Assembly (NCBI GenBank): GCA_009869945.1
Contig: WIXG01000063.1
Location: 215,402 to 279,401, forward strand
DNA from: Mesaphorura yosii
Lineage: Eukaryota > Arthropoda > Collembola > Poduromorpha > Tullbergiidae
Direction of reading: 5' to 3'
DNA length: 64,000 nucleotides
In this document: piece after piece, positions 8,501-20,130 of the stretch
Layout of the letters: every line of letters starts with the position of its first letter
Numbering within the stretch: position 1 is the stretch's first letter
Position numbers and translations under genes: made by a program
Notes under the pieces: model-generated
Seen by the model: the letters and a program-made list of their open reading frames with translations, nothing else
What the model was told of the DNA's origin: nothing
Databases searched by the model: none

Positions 8501-11173
8501 ACTGGCGGTTGGTACTGAAAATCGAGCATCAAGTTAAAAATTATTCACTCACATGCACACGTGTTGTTTTCAGTACTCGCTCAGCCTGGGTCAGGATAAG
8601 ATTCGTCATCGTCATCAATATGAATAGAAATAGAAGTCAATATCGCACGTTCATAGCAAGTTGAGACTGGGAGGTTAACGCATATTTTTTGCTAGCATTG
8701 GCCTTAATACTGGTACTGGCAACTTGTAGTGCTAACATTAGCACTGAAACTTAGCGAATGGAAATAACGTCATGTCAGGGGCGGATAACTAAAAGGATAA
8801 TAAAAATGATAACACGTCAAGTCAAATGCAGCGTGTTTTTCAATGAACAATACAATATTTTGTTCCTCGTGCAAGCGGCAGAAGAGTGCAAATCTTTTAC
8901 ACAAAAGAGCAGGTACTCATTAGCAATTGATTTATTGTTGTCTTAATTTTTTGCAGTCTTTTCCATGTGTGCAGTGCGGTGCTGAGTTCCTTGATTTTGT
9001 TAATTATACACAAGGTACGGCAACACCATAAATGAACGTGAGCACCGAATTGCAATGAGCAGGAAGGTTGTTGCATGTAAATTAAACTGAGAGCCTGATA
9101 CAAACGGCTGCATATCTGCATTTGGCGTGCGGGTTTAATGAATGCATTAGCTTGATTTAGCGCCTGAGAATACCTTCAACTTTCAACTCGCATCCTATCT
9201 TCTAGAAGGAAGAATCTGTAGCTGCAAGACTGCAAGAACTGAAAGTTTGCTTGTAATTACGGGTTGCCAGTCATCACTTTTGTGCCGAATGAGCGATTTT
9301 GTTAGCTCTGAGTTTAAGGATGCAAGATTATGAGCGTGAGCATACAGCAATTAATGAATTCAGTCTCAGTCTGTGTCAACCCGAGAGTGGCAACAGAAGC
9401 AGTCATCAGTCTCCTTTTCATCTCGTTCGTTCAGATTCACACTTTGACCCAGTTGGACATGCATCTTCAAGCCATAGCCGCCACAAACGCTGTGCGAGTG
9501 CGCAAAGTGTGGAATTAAATATGCCAAGCAGAACAAAACAAAAACAAGCACCTGATAAGCTACGCTGATATTGGTGATATCCTTGTCCCAATTGTCCTGG
9601 ACTCCCAACATCATATCCTCTGGACGTTGTGTATGTCGAAGCCGCGGGTGGTGGGCTGCGATAGTTTTGAATGCCGGATGACAACGGGCTCATCATTCGC
9701 GTTCCATGCATCCCAGTTGGGAGTCCCAGAGAAGGTGGCGTACTGTTCCCGCCTAATCCCAGCGCTGGAGGAGGACGGTACGGAGGCGGTGTCCTGCCCG
9801 AAGGCAAACCATGTCGATCGAACGCAGATGAAGGCTGTTGCGGAAATGCTGGGGGAAATCCAGAAGCGGAAGGGGACGTAAAGCTGAGTCTTCTCGGAGG
9901 TGAAGTATTCATTGATGGTGGCAGAGTTGGCAGACCATACTCAGGTGGGTAGTTTTCGTTGTTATTGTATAATACTGCCGAGGAGGAATGTTGCGGATAG
10001 TTTAAGTACACATTGTTTGTGACTGCCGTGTTATAAGCTTGGCTTTGGTTGCTGCTGAGTGAATAATTGGACCCATGAAGGCTAGGTTGTGATTTCGACA
10101 ACTGTGAATGCGAAGGTGACTGGTGCTGCAGCCCTTGCTGCTGATAATATTGATGTTGACCTTGATGTGGGGGCGGATAGTTTACATTAGATGCAGAAAT
10201 GTATGGAGGTGGCACCTGGTGCGAGTACGGGTTAAAATTGTACGGATTGGTCGATGTCACGGGTGCGGAGGGTTGCTGGCCGGGATAATTTTGATGGTAA
10301 TCGTAGTCATGCGGTTGTTGATAAGCACCGGTTTGTTGAGGTGGGCTTCTGGTGCTTAATACAGGGTTGGTAGCTTTGGCTGGTGCTGATGGCGACAAAG
10401 CGACAGGCTTGCCATAAGACGCTGGGGCTTGTTGCTGATATCCGCTGGGATCGTTGTTGCCGTTTCCATCGATTGGAGGAAAGAACTGTCGTTTAAGCAC
10501 AAGGTATTTCTCGCCCTGTGTTTAACGTGCAACAAAACCAAAAACAGCAAATCAGGCAAAACATGCAAAATAATTACGGTCCCTTTGAATGGCAACAATG
10601 GCTGTAGCACGCTCGGCACACAAATCACAACAAAAGACACTGAATGCAAATTGCTCTTGTTCTAGCCAAGCGCCTAAATTAAACGTGCCCAATTTGTAAA
10701 TTAGTCAGAAGACCAATGCCCTAAGTTCAGCTTAATTTTGTCCATCTTTTCCGGGTTGCCTCACGCTTCATTATGAGATGACCGCATTTAGCCTAGTCTC
10801 AATGCTGGCGTTTGCGTTTGTGGATCCGGCAAGCCGCAAGCGTATGGAGGAAAATGCAACATGTTAGACTTAACCACAAAGCAAACTTACATTTTCCACT
10901 TTGACAGTTGCGAGCTTATTGACAATGGACTTGAATTGGGCACGAGCTTCATCTGGAAGTGTAAAAAAGAAAATTTGTGTGAGCACAAAAGATTCCAACA
11001 ACAACTGGTTTGCTTATAGTTTTGTCTACTGACTTACCTCTAATGGCTGGATTTGCCAAGTACGATCTAAAATGTGTGACAATGTCGTTGTTCTTCACAA
11101 TCCCACCGTTCTGTATAAAGTAGTGGCGAACGTCAGTCTCGCGAATTAATTCTATTCCAGAAGATGATGCCAT
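5597..11173 (-). CDS. sowah: Sosondowah (SOWAH) ankyrin-repeat protein, with 3-nt microexons
   Basis: A 917-aa model from exons 11038-11173, 10891-10952, 9552-10515, 7334-7947, 7139-7177, 6922-7053, 6845-6847, 6741-6743, 6581-6670, 6451-6456, 6318-6390 and 5597-6228; all phases agree. Residues 2 to about 72 match the SOWAH N-terminal winged-helix domain (ELIRETDVRHYFIQNGG, then FKSIVNKLATVKVEN and EKYLVLKR). A long Pro/Gln/Ser/Tyr-rich disordered region follows, including SH3-ligand-like proline runs. The ankyrin block has REWIRKAATCDY, then GYTALHWAAKHGN, GYTPLHLAAQ and DPNIRDHAGKKPMQYL. The tail is Ser-rich and ends in a basic segment. The ATG at 11173 is used because the upstream in-frame codon is TTG. 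The molecular role of SOWAH proteins is poorly defined. Odd points are the microexons and a 1.6-kb intron at 7948-9551. Confidence 0.9.
6451..6456 (-). other. sowah: 6-nt microexon (AATGGG, Asn-Gly) of SOWAH
   Basis: The minus strand reads TTCTATAG, AATGGG, GTAAGTTGG. It lies between exon 6581-6670 (ending SKT) and exon 6318-6390 (starting GYTPLHLAAQ), separated by introns of 124 and 60 nt. It gives the NG-GYTPLH junction expected at the start of an ankyrin repeat. Confidence 0.65.
6741..6743 (-). other. sowah: 3-nt microexon (TAC, Tyr) of SOWAH, immediately after the GGC microexon
   Basis: The minus strand reads GCGTTTAG, TAC, GTAAGTG. The following intron (6671-6740, 70 nt) ends ATAATTTGCAG before TALHWAAKHG. 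Both introns are phase 0, so the exon is exactly one codon and supplies the aromatic residue before TALH. Confidence 0.72.
6845..6847 (-). other. sowah: 3-nt microexon (GGC, Gly) of SOWAH
   Basis: On the minus strand a pyrimidine-rich tract ending TTTCAG is followed by GGC and then GTAAGTTT. The upstream intron (6848-6921, 74 nt) and downstream intron (6744-6844, 101 nt) each have a GTAAG donor and a branch-point-like motif (TTACTGAC, TTACTGAT). The codon supplies the Gly of the conserved GYTALHWAA ankyrin motif. Confidence 0.75.
7948..9551 (-). other. 1.6-kb SOWAH intron
   Basis: Donor after TATCAG (9552) and acceptor before 7947, joining phase 1 to phase 1 (Gly-Pro-Ala-Pro). I see no nested gene, RNA gene or repeat in it. 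Confidence 0.75.
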
Positions 11174-12156
11174 GATTTGCACGAGACGAGGCAATGGAAC
11201 GGAGAAAGTGCACTTTTACTTCTTATCTGCTGCCAGTCTGCCAATGTCAAATCTTAAATTTCAAATTTCTAGACTAACTAACCTACTAATCACCGTCATG
11301 GAATGTATGAATAACTGCTTCAATTACGCCAAAAGCTGCCAAAATCTACAACCACAGCCAGCAGTAACATTAGCACTACCGTATATTTATTACAAAATTC
11401 TAATTAAATGTTAGCAATAAATTACATTTGGCTTGAAATAAATCCAAGCCGTGGGAAATGAATGAAATGTCTTCATTTATTGTGCAACAGGTGTGCAGTG
11501 GGTCGGTACAGCCTCACGAGCCTGAACGGCAGTGTGAGGTGCATTGGACATAATTCTATGAGCTGTGCTGTGCTGAGAATTGTGATGCGCTTACGAAAGG
11601 AAGGAAACACTCAACGTGCAATTGCAATTAAACGCATTTTGAGAAAAGTCACTCCCATTTTTGCCAGACCAGTCTCAGGTATGCTTGCCGCTGCGTTGCG
11701 GTAAAATGAAAGAATCTATCCACAATCCACAAGCACCCAGTTAACGAGCTGCTTGCTAACTCGTGATTTTCAATGTCATTGTATTGACTAGGCTGTGGCT
11801 GGTACGGATTCTGTTTTTCAGCGATGCTGTACATGCACGCTTGAAAGGCCGGTGTGTTTACGACTTGCAATTTGTCAGACACTGAAATTTTATTTCCTTC
11901 AATCAAATGACAATATGTTGATTAAGTTATAATGGGTCATACGAACACCAAGTCCAGATAATGTCGTAACTAACCGTCAGACTCCATTCGTCAATTTCAG
12001 AATTTGTCAAAATACAACTGACTTATGAAAGTATTGTTCTAAGCTGAATTAAGAGTACGAATACACATAATACATGACACACAAAAATTGTGAAGAAATC
12101 CTGACATGATAGTTATTACAAATGGAGAAATGCCTGGATAAGCAATACGCAATCGT
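11174..12156. other. SOWAH upstream region and ACTL6A 3' UTR
   Basis: Both flanking genes are on the minus strand. An AATAAA complement at about 11889-11894 lies some 265 nt past the ACTL6A stop. The rest is presumably SOWAH promoter and 5' UTR. Reading frames here lack recognisable motifs. Confidence 0.45.
11889..11894 (-). terminator. Poly(A) signal of ACTL6A
   Basis: AATAAA on the minus strand about 265 nt beyond the stop codon. Sequence match only. Confidence 0.35.
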
Positions 12157-14122
12157 TTATGGACACTTTCTCTCAATCTGTGCCTTTCCATTCTCTTCGT
12201 ACTCTTGCTTTGAGATCCACAGTTGCTGGAAAGAGCCGAGGGATGCCAGAATTGATCCTCCAATCCAAGAGCCAAATCTCCTTTCGATGCCGTTGGCGGA
12301 GACAACCTTCAATCTCATGCTCTGCAAAAGGCGAAGCATTTCGTAATTCACAGATGCAGTTGTATGAAAAAAAAATTCGAAGATCTGCAGCGGGCACTTA
12401 CCGGAGGAGTTTTGGTAGACAGATCACGATTCAAGCGATCAGTGAACCCATTGAGAAGTGAATTTCCTCCCGTCACAATGACATTCCCGTACAGAGCTGG
12501 TCTTAAGTCTACGTCACACATTCCGACTGAAGTTGTCACTAGATGACCAGCTCCGAGCATTGTTGTACCGACACCACGAAGACCGCTGGGGTCAAATAAG
12601 GGTTCTGGAATACGAAATCGCTCCATTCCGAAATCCTGAACGAAACAAAAGGAATCAATGTTGTACACTAATTAGCACATTCTTGTCGAGGCACACAAAA
12701 ATCTCGATCAAGTTACCTGATGGTACCCATTTGGAAATTCGTAGTGTATTTGTGGCATCGACTGAGCCATTTCTTCATCGTACGGTCCGTCAGAAACTTG
12801 TAAAACGGTTGCTTGAAAGTCTTGAAGAACAGTCTGTAAGGAAAAATCATAATTGTATACTGATCGCACTTGTTTTCTCACCGAAAAATTGTAAAAGTAC
12901 CTTTATCATGTAATTGGACCAAGACTTTGTCACTTCTGGCAAATTATTCTTCTTCGTGAACTTCGGTTTCTCATTTTCCCAAACCGTCTCCTTCGAAGCT
13001 ATCAAGTAGGGAGGAACAATTTCAATTCCTTGCTCTTCTAAATGGCTCCTGCATTGCGCTGTAATGAAGTCGCCTCCGAGGGGACTTGTAACAATTCCTT
13101 GTGAGAGGACATAGCCGTCGTGCACTGGTATTGCAGACGTATGCGTGGCGCCGCTGTCAACCACAATTCCTGTACTTCGGCCGTTTGCAAACGCTGCCAG
13201 GACCGCTGTCTTTGCAAGAAAGAATGCCGGAACTTGATACCTGCAACCAAAACACGAAGGAAAAATTAGGCGAAAGTTCCGCATAGAAGGGGAAGACATC
13301 AAAATTACTGTTCCCAAAGTAAAATCTTCAGTTTATTGTTTACTATATCCGCAATTATGTTTTGAAACAATTGTTCCCGGTAAATTGTTCCAAGACAATT
13401 GTTCCCAGCAAATAGTTTCAACAGAAGGGTTCTCACTTCTCGAAGAAGAGCTCCGTGAGCTTTTCTCTTTTGTTTCTTGGGTTCCAAGCCGGTTCAGAAA
13501 GCAGTAGCGGATGGTGTTCAGACGAGGAGCTTAGAGACTTTGAGTATACGTAGTCAACCATCTTCTCAAACATATCCCAATCTTCCACGGCTCCATCTTT
13601 CAGAAACGGTCCAATATCCATTCCTGGGATAAATTAGAAGTACAAGATATTACCACATGAGTAGGCAATCATCGAAGTGATGCGGTTTAAGAGACTTACC
13701 AGCTTTTGGAAAATGTAGATTCACTGTGTCAATTGTATACTGCTTGCCCTGCTTTTGTGACTCACTGTTGAAACCGGAAGCATTTGCATTTCCATTCACC
13801 TCATTGTTGGAGATTTCGAAGGAGTTCGTGTTGTTGGAGCGTTTGTCAGTAAATCCAATCACCGCCGGAATTTCAGTTTTGGGCATGTCCTCACCGGCAA
13901 AGCCGGCTCGGAAGGAGTAGTGGCCAGGGTCAAAAACAACTGCCCCGACTTCATCTACCCAAGGACAATGAATTATATCATTAGTTAAAGTCAGTACTTA
14001 AAAAGATAAAATCACTACTTAAGATAGAAGTTCAACACAGACTGAAACCTGGCGTGCCTCACAAAATCTACCGAAAACTAAACACCAAAGTACTTACCAC
14101 CGCCGTAGACACCGCCACTCAT
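12157..14122 (-). CDS. ACTL6A: Actin-like protein 6A / BAF53 / Bap55, chromatin-remodelling subunit
   Basis: Seven exons (14098-14122, 13700-13954, 13437-13623, 12901-13240, 12717-12833, 12402-12635, 12157-12321) give 440 aa with all phases closing; the human protein is about 429 aa. Diagnostic blocks are [17 protein letters not shown] at the N-terminus, [37 protein letters not shown] (phosphate-2 nucleotide loop), [38 protein letters not shown], and the C-terminus [10 protein letters not shown]...IERKCP, which closely match vertebrate ACTL6A and fly Bap55. The family is a nuclear actin-related subunit of SWI/SNF (BAF) and INO80/NuA4-type complexes. The start is the only ATG giving MSGG, in a 25-nt first coding exon. 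The intron at 13241-13436 carries a repeat related to one at 29.3 kb. An Asn/Ser-rich insertion lies near residues 45-70. Confidence 0.95.
13360..13425. repeat. AATTGTTCC-type dispersed repeat, copy 1 (inside an ACTL6A intron)
   Basis: Contains several copies of AATTGTTCC and GGTAAATTGTTCC, followed by an AACAGAAG segment. A diverged copy in the same orientation lies at about 29262-29322. No coding capacity. Confidence 0.45.
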
Positions 14123-14696
14123 CTCTGATTACACGTAATATGAACGTGAGATCAACCAGTTAATCAGTTATCTGCAATCCGCTGATTACTGCAATAAATT
14201 CGATCGTACAAAATAAGAACGCCGACAATCAGCGGTTCTATTTTTCCCAGACTCATCTTAGCATTATGTATCATGTAAACCCGATGCAACCAAAGTGCAA
14301 GGCTCTTCATAGCTTCATCCTTGCGTTGAAATTCTTTGTCTATTCCCTGTGATGAATTTGTGCTTTCCATCACATACTCGTTTAGTGAATTAATTCAATA
14401 CGCAATTTATTGTTCCAGAGCAGAGTATAGCAATTAATTTTCCAGGAATGTGATCTTGTAATAAATACATATAGCTTTTGGTACGTAAATCTTTACAAAT
14501 ATCATTTATGCTTAAGTAGATAGGCGGAAGGGAATCTTCAAGCTTTCTCTTATAAAGCACTCTTAAAACAACAAAAATTCTTACGCTAAGGTAAGTTGGA
14601 AACAATTATACCACTTCAGAGTTGCTTGAGAATCCCAACTTCATAAATGCATGGCCTGGTCACTCCCGCTCCGTCATAGCATGACAATTAGTGCGT
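14123..14696. other. Spacer between CDK1 and ACTL6A (head to tail)
   Basis: Probably the CDK1 3' UTR, with an AATAAA complement at 14406-14411 (286 nt past the stop), plus the ACTL6A promoter. Two minus-strand frames of about 70 codons show no motif and are not called. Confidence 0.5.
14406..14411 (-). terminator. Poly(A) signal of CDK1
   Basis: AATAAA on the minus strand, 286 nt past the CDK1 stop codon. Sequence match only. Confidence 0.35.
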
Positions 14697-16058
<1,362 letters not shown>

Positions 16059-16970
16059 GGCATTTGTCATTACTGACCACTGATCTTGGCTGTGCACAGT
16101 AATACAATTTGCCTAGTAATTATTGTTAGTGCTGCTATTAGCTGTAATTAACCTCACAATTAAGAAATGCGCACAGGGATTATGAGATTGAGCTAACGGA
16201 TGACGGATGAGATGATATCGAGACAAGGAATGTGTAACGTATTTCTTGTAGCAGCTTCAAACACCAAGTGCGTGTGTTCTTTTGTTGACGGAACGACAAA
16301 GAACTGTCTCTCTTGCCCTTGTGCACTTGTGGTGGATCTCATCTCATCTAACCTATTGTATCACATTCCCTCCACCGAGCACAAAAAGGCAACAGGCTAT
16401 ACACGGGTTACGGACAATTGAAATGGTTCCTTGAAACGTCTCAAATATCATTCTGGAAACTGGAAATGGATAATGGAAAGTGTGTCCGCGTAATTTCCAG
16501 TTTCCATCATATCAGTCCTTGGAAACATGGAGATTGCCTTGCAATCTGGTACCTTATCACTTCTCCGATTGTCTTCCGCTTACATGATCGGCGGCCGGTG
16601 GCACAGAATGACAACCGCCGCCTCATGTCAATTAAAATTTACTTGTAGTGAGGAGATCACTTTAGAGAAACTTATGAATGCATTCAGTAGAATTTCACTT
16701 TCTCTTAAATGCGTTTTCTTTTCAAGGAGACGTTTACATTACATTGCAAAACTTAGCAGAAGGTATGAACTTGAAAACAACAATGTATAGAGGTCAAGAT
16801 CAATGTGGAGTCAAGCTTGTCATGCAGCGAGAACAAGAATTTTTGAGCAGCTTTAATTTCACGTTGTCACTTGTACACTGTTCATTGTACTTGTCCAACT
16901 GTAATTACAGCGTACGGCAGTTGCCGACAAGACAGTCGACGTCAGCGAAATAATTTATTTAATTGGAATT
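16059..16970. other. Divergent promoter region, CDK1 (minus) and GH16-1 (plus)
   Basis: Non-coding. It contains a 14-bp inverted repeat (see 16454-16506). The stretch before the GH16-1 ATG is AT-rich. No convincing TATA box was placed. Confidence 0.5.
16454..16506. repeat. Perfect 14-bp inverted repeat with a 25-nt loop
   Basis: The left arm TGGAAACTGGAAAT (16454-16467) is exactly complementary to the right arm ATTTCCAGTTTCCA (16493-16506). It sits in the intergenic region upstream of both flanking genes and could be a palindromic binding site, a hairpin, or a decayed mobile-element end. Confidence 0.6.
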
Positions 16971-18079
16971 ATGAGACCAATTAGGTTTTTGCTGTGCGTG
17001 TTTTTTGGGGCGGCAAGTCTGTTAAGTAACTCCTGTGTGTGTAAACGGCCGAAGCAGACCCCGTGGGAAGGAGCGCTGGTATTCAGTGATGATTTCGAAG
17101 GTCAGGAGCTGAGGAAGTACTACTGGGATTACGAGGAAGGCTGCGGAGGTAAGATTCGAGTAACATAAGGTGTGAGCCGTACCTCGTTAAATTCGACGAA
17201 CTTCCAGGTAAAGGGCGACATGACACGAATCTGGAGTGTTTCAAGAAAGGAAACAACAACATCCACATTGAAAATGGCACTCTTATCATCACTGCCCGGA
17301 TAGAAAAGTCGAAGGAGTACAATCTTGGGTCATACAAACGTGAAATCATGAAGTACTCCTCCGGGAAATTGTCACAGTCCGGCTTTGGCGTCACGTATGG
17401 AACTTATGTCGTCCGAGCCAGGCTACCCAAAGGAAAGCACTTGTTCCCAGCAATTTACCTGCTGCCACAGAATCAGCGTCACGAGCAGTGCAAATACGAA
17501 GAAATTGACTTGGTACTTGCGCGCGGGCAGAGACCGTCCACAATTATCTTGGGCGCGCAGTATGGCAGGAGCTGGAACAACGTGGCCGTGAAGAGCTTGG
17601 AGAAAGTATTCCGAAACAAAGACTTCAGTGCAGACTTCCATGAATTCGCAGTCAAATGGATGCCCACGAAAATCCAGTGGTTTGTTTGCAGCATTAAATA
17701 GAATTAATGATCATTTGGGGATAAACTGCATCATTGTCACAGGTTCGTTGATGGCGAAAAGTATTACGAGGCAAACACTCATTTCCGCTCAGACTGGACC
17801 AATAAATTTGAGACGAATCAGCCATGCACAGAGGACAAGTCTCCGTTCAGTCAGAAATCAGCCTTAGTGATCGCACTCAGCATTGGTGGCACGACTTATT
17901 TTCCAGAGACCAAGTACGGCCTCCTGAGCGAGACGGAGGCAAGAGACTGGCCAAAACCGACCCTGGAAATTGACTGGGTGAAAGTATATGACTCCAACTC
18001 AGAAGAAAAGCCCAAGATTACCGTGTTCAAGATTCCTGGTATTGACGATTTTGATGACGTGCTGAAGCCTATGAACTAG
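16971..18079 (+). CDS. Secreted GH16 beta-1,3-glucanase-like protein 1, predicted catalytically inactive
   Basis: Three exons (16971-17148, 17208-17679, 17743-18079), 328 aa. The N-terminal segment FLLCVFFGAASLLSNSC is a signal peptide. The GH16 jelly-roll features are ALVFSDDFEG with YYWDYE, ENGTLIITAR, the SGFGVTYGTYVVRARLPKGK strand, then YEEIDLVLARG and HEFAVKWMPTKIQWFVDG, ending with TLEIDWVKVYD. The GH16 catalytic motif is normally E-x-D-x-x-E; here it reads E-I-D-L-V-L, so the nucleophile position is Glu but the acid/base Glu is Leu. This suggests a binding or recognition role like the insect GNBP/beta-glucan recognition proteins rather than hydrolysis. Intron phases (1 and 2) and positions equal those of the neighbour at 18763. 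Poly(A) signal AATAAA at about 18145. Confidence 0.88.
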
Positions 18080-18762
18080 CTGTTCATAAGACATTCCATA
18101 TTGCATTGTGCGACGTCAATTTGTCGAGGAATTTTACTTCCGTGAATAAACAAAGACTCTCATTGACTCTTGAAACTTGACCCAGGCTTATGTTGTACAG
18201 TAAACATCACTTAGACAAATGCGTTCTTCAATGCTTCTACTGAAGCAACCCCAACAAACTTGATTTTCAAGTTTCATTGAAAATTAATACATGCACTCAT
18301 AAAATGAGCACAATTTCAATTCACGTATTGGAAAATGTACAGAGATTTATTGAGAATTTATAAGCTAGAGTATTGTGTCTCGTACTCGTACTTCATCATA
18401 CTGGCGAAATTCGATTTCATTCACATCTCGTATGAGCCTGTGAAGAAAACAACAAGACGTCGTACGCCATTTGAGAGGTTTGAAACGCCTACAGGAAAGA
18501 AGAAGGTCAATCTTAGGTGCTTGCTAGGTAGCCTTCAGTCAGTAAAGGCGTAAACGCTGTAATCCAATTGAGTCTCAGTTGCTGACGGTATGAACGATGC
18601 AATGTGTTTTAGCTTTAGTTAGTCGTGTTGTGAGCAGTGACCTACCACTTTTACTTTCCATATCGCTGCGCCTAGCTGAATGCTTAAAACTTGGTCATCT
18701 TTCAGTACTCCATTGCTAAATTGCTATCGATAAATACCTGCCAATTAATTACGTAGTTCCTG
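18080..18762. other. Spacer between tandem GH16 genes
   Basis: Holds the 3' UTR and AATAAA (18145-18150) of the upstream gene and the promoter of the next. A TATA-like GATAAATA lies about 30-35 nt before the second ATG, which would make the 5' UTR very short. No coding feature. Confidence 0.5.
18145..18150 (+). terminator. Poly(A) signal of GH16-1
   Basis: AATAAA, 66 nt after the GH16-1 stop codon. Sequence match only. Confidence 0.5.
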
Positions 18763-19937
18763 ATGGAATTTAGCATAAGTCTAATGGTATCCAGTTCCTC
18801 ACTTCTCCTCCTCCATTGTCTCGGTGCCCTGGTACCGGTGTACACAACAGAATTGGACGGTGCTCTCGTATTCAGTGATGACTTCGACGGAGTCTCGTTA
18901 CGGAAGTATTACTGGGACTTTGAGGACGGATGCGAAGGTAATAATTTGGGACACTCTATATTTCTGGCGCTTGCTAGACCGTTTTTATGCTTCTTCTTGT
19001 GTGCAGAAGTGCGACACATGAACATGGCCCAGGAATGCTTCTTGTCGGAGAAGAATCTGCAAGTCGCGAATGGGACGCTCATACTGCGGGCTGGCATGAC
19101 CTACTTCGACGGCAATGTCATGTACACGTCGGCACGTGTTCGAGGCTCCGGTTTTGGATTCCGATACGGGACGATGCTGGTCCGTGCTCGGATGCCGATG
19201 GGGAAACACTTACTTCCGGCCATGTACCTACTGCCAGTTAACCAGCACCAAGACCGCTGCAAGTATGAGGAAATCGACATTCTGGAGTATCGCGGAGAAA
19301 GAACATCGAGCCTTATTTTCTCTACAAAGTTCGGGAGGAAGTACACCCAGGCGTTTACAAGAAGTATTGAGAAATCGTTTGCAGGGGCGGATTTCAGCAA
19401 AGATTTCCATGTATTCGCAATTAAATGGGTGCCTACCAGAATCGAATGGTAGGTACCACTTAAGTGGATCATTTGTTGGAAAAGTGCAATGCAGATAACT
19501 GAGCTCTCGATTCTTGTGATAGGTACGTGGATGGTATCAAGGTGCACGAAGTGAACACGCACTTCATATCAGACTGGACACAAGGCAAACAAGAAGGTCT
19601 TCCATGCTGGAAAAATGGTCAGCTGCCGTTTGGTGACAAGTCGAGTCTGTTTCTGAGTCTGACGGTGGGCGGCGAGCACTTCTCTGATGCCAGTAAATAC
19701 GGAAACCTAACTGAGGAGGAAGCAAGAGAATGGCCGAAACCGTATTTGGAAGTAGATTGGGTACGTGTCTACAACAATGAGAACGAGAAGACCGGACTTG
19801 CCCCGAGCATTTTAAATGCAGTGACCACGACAACAATGAAACCTGTAAGGCTGCCGAATGACTATACAAATACGAGTACAAGTGATGAGACCCTAAACAT
19901 CGTGGTACGAGATTTTTTGGCGCCCTTCATAGCGTAG
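18763..19937 (+). CDS. Secreted GH16 beta-1,3-glucanase-like protein 2, intact catalytic motif
   Basis: Three exons (18763-18937, 19007-19448, 19523-19937), 343 aa. Hydrophobic residues 4-25 form a signal peptide. The GH16 core mirrors the upstream paralog: ALVFSDDFDG and YYWDFE, VANGTLILRA, RYGTMLVRARMPMGKHLLPA, YEEIDILEYRGE, HVFAIKWVPTRIEWYVDG and YLEVDWVRVYN. The motif E-I-D-I-L-E has both catalytic Glu residues and the Asp between them, so hydrolysis of beta-1,3-glucan-like substrates outside the cell (digestion or antifungal defence) is likely. A Thr-rich tail of about 50 residues follows the catalytic domain. The first intron is 69 nt, a multiple of 3 with no in-frame stop, so retention would give a longer readable protein. 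The gene converges on the ABCA gene 193 bp away. Confidence 0.9.
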
Positions 19938-19973
19938 CCGGGCAGTGAATGTAAAAAAAAACTGCGCTCATAA

Positions 19974-19979
19974 TTTATT
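19974..19979 (-). terminator. Poly(A) signal of ABCA, beyond the GH16-2 stop
   Basis: The minus strand reads AATAAA 152 nt past the ABCA stop, with a second copy at 19992-19997. The GH16-2 candidates on the plus strand (20092-20097) lie on the ABCA side, so the two 3' UTRs probably overlap in antisense. Confidence 0.4.
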
Positions 19980-20130
19980 GATCTGTCTTAATTTATTGAA
20001 TAATTCACTGGTTCGTAGTTCAAAATATAAGAATATCACGCAAATAAGGTCAGGATCAGAACAAAAATGTAGATGGAATCAGTGCTTTGTAAATAAATAA
20101 CTGTAAAGACTACTGGAAATAAACTAGAAA

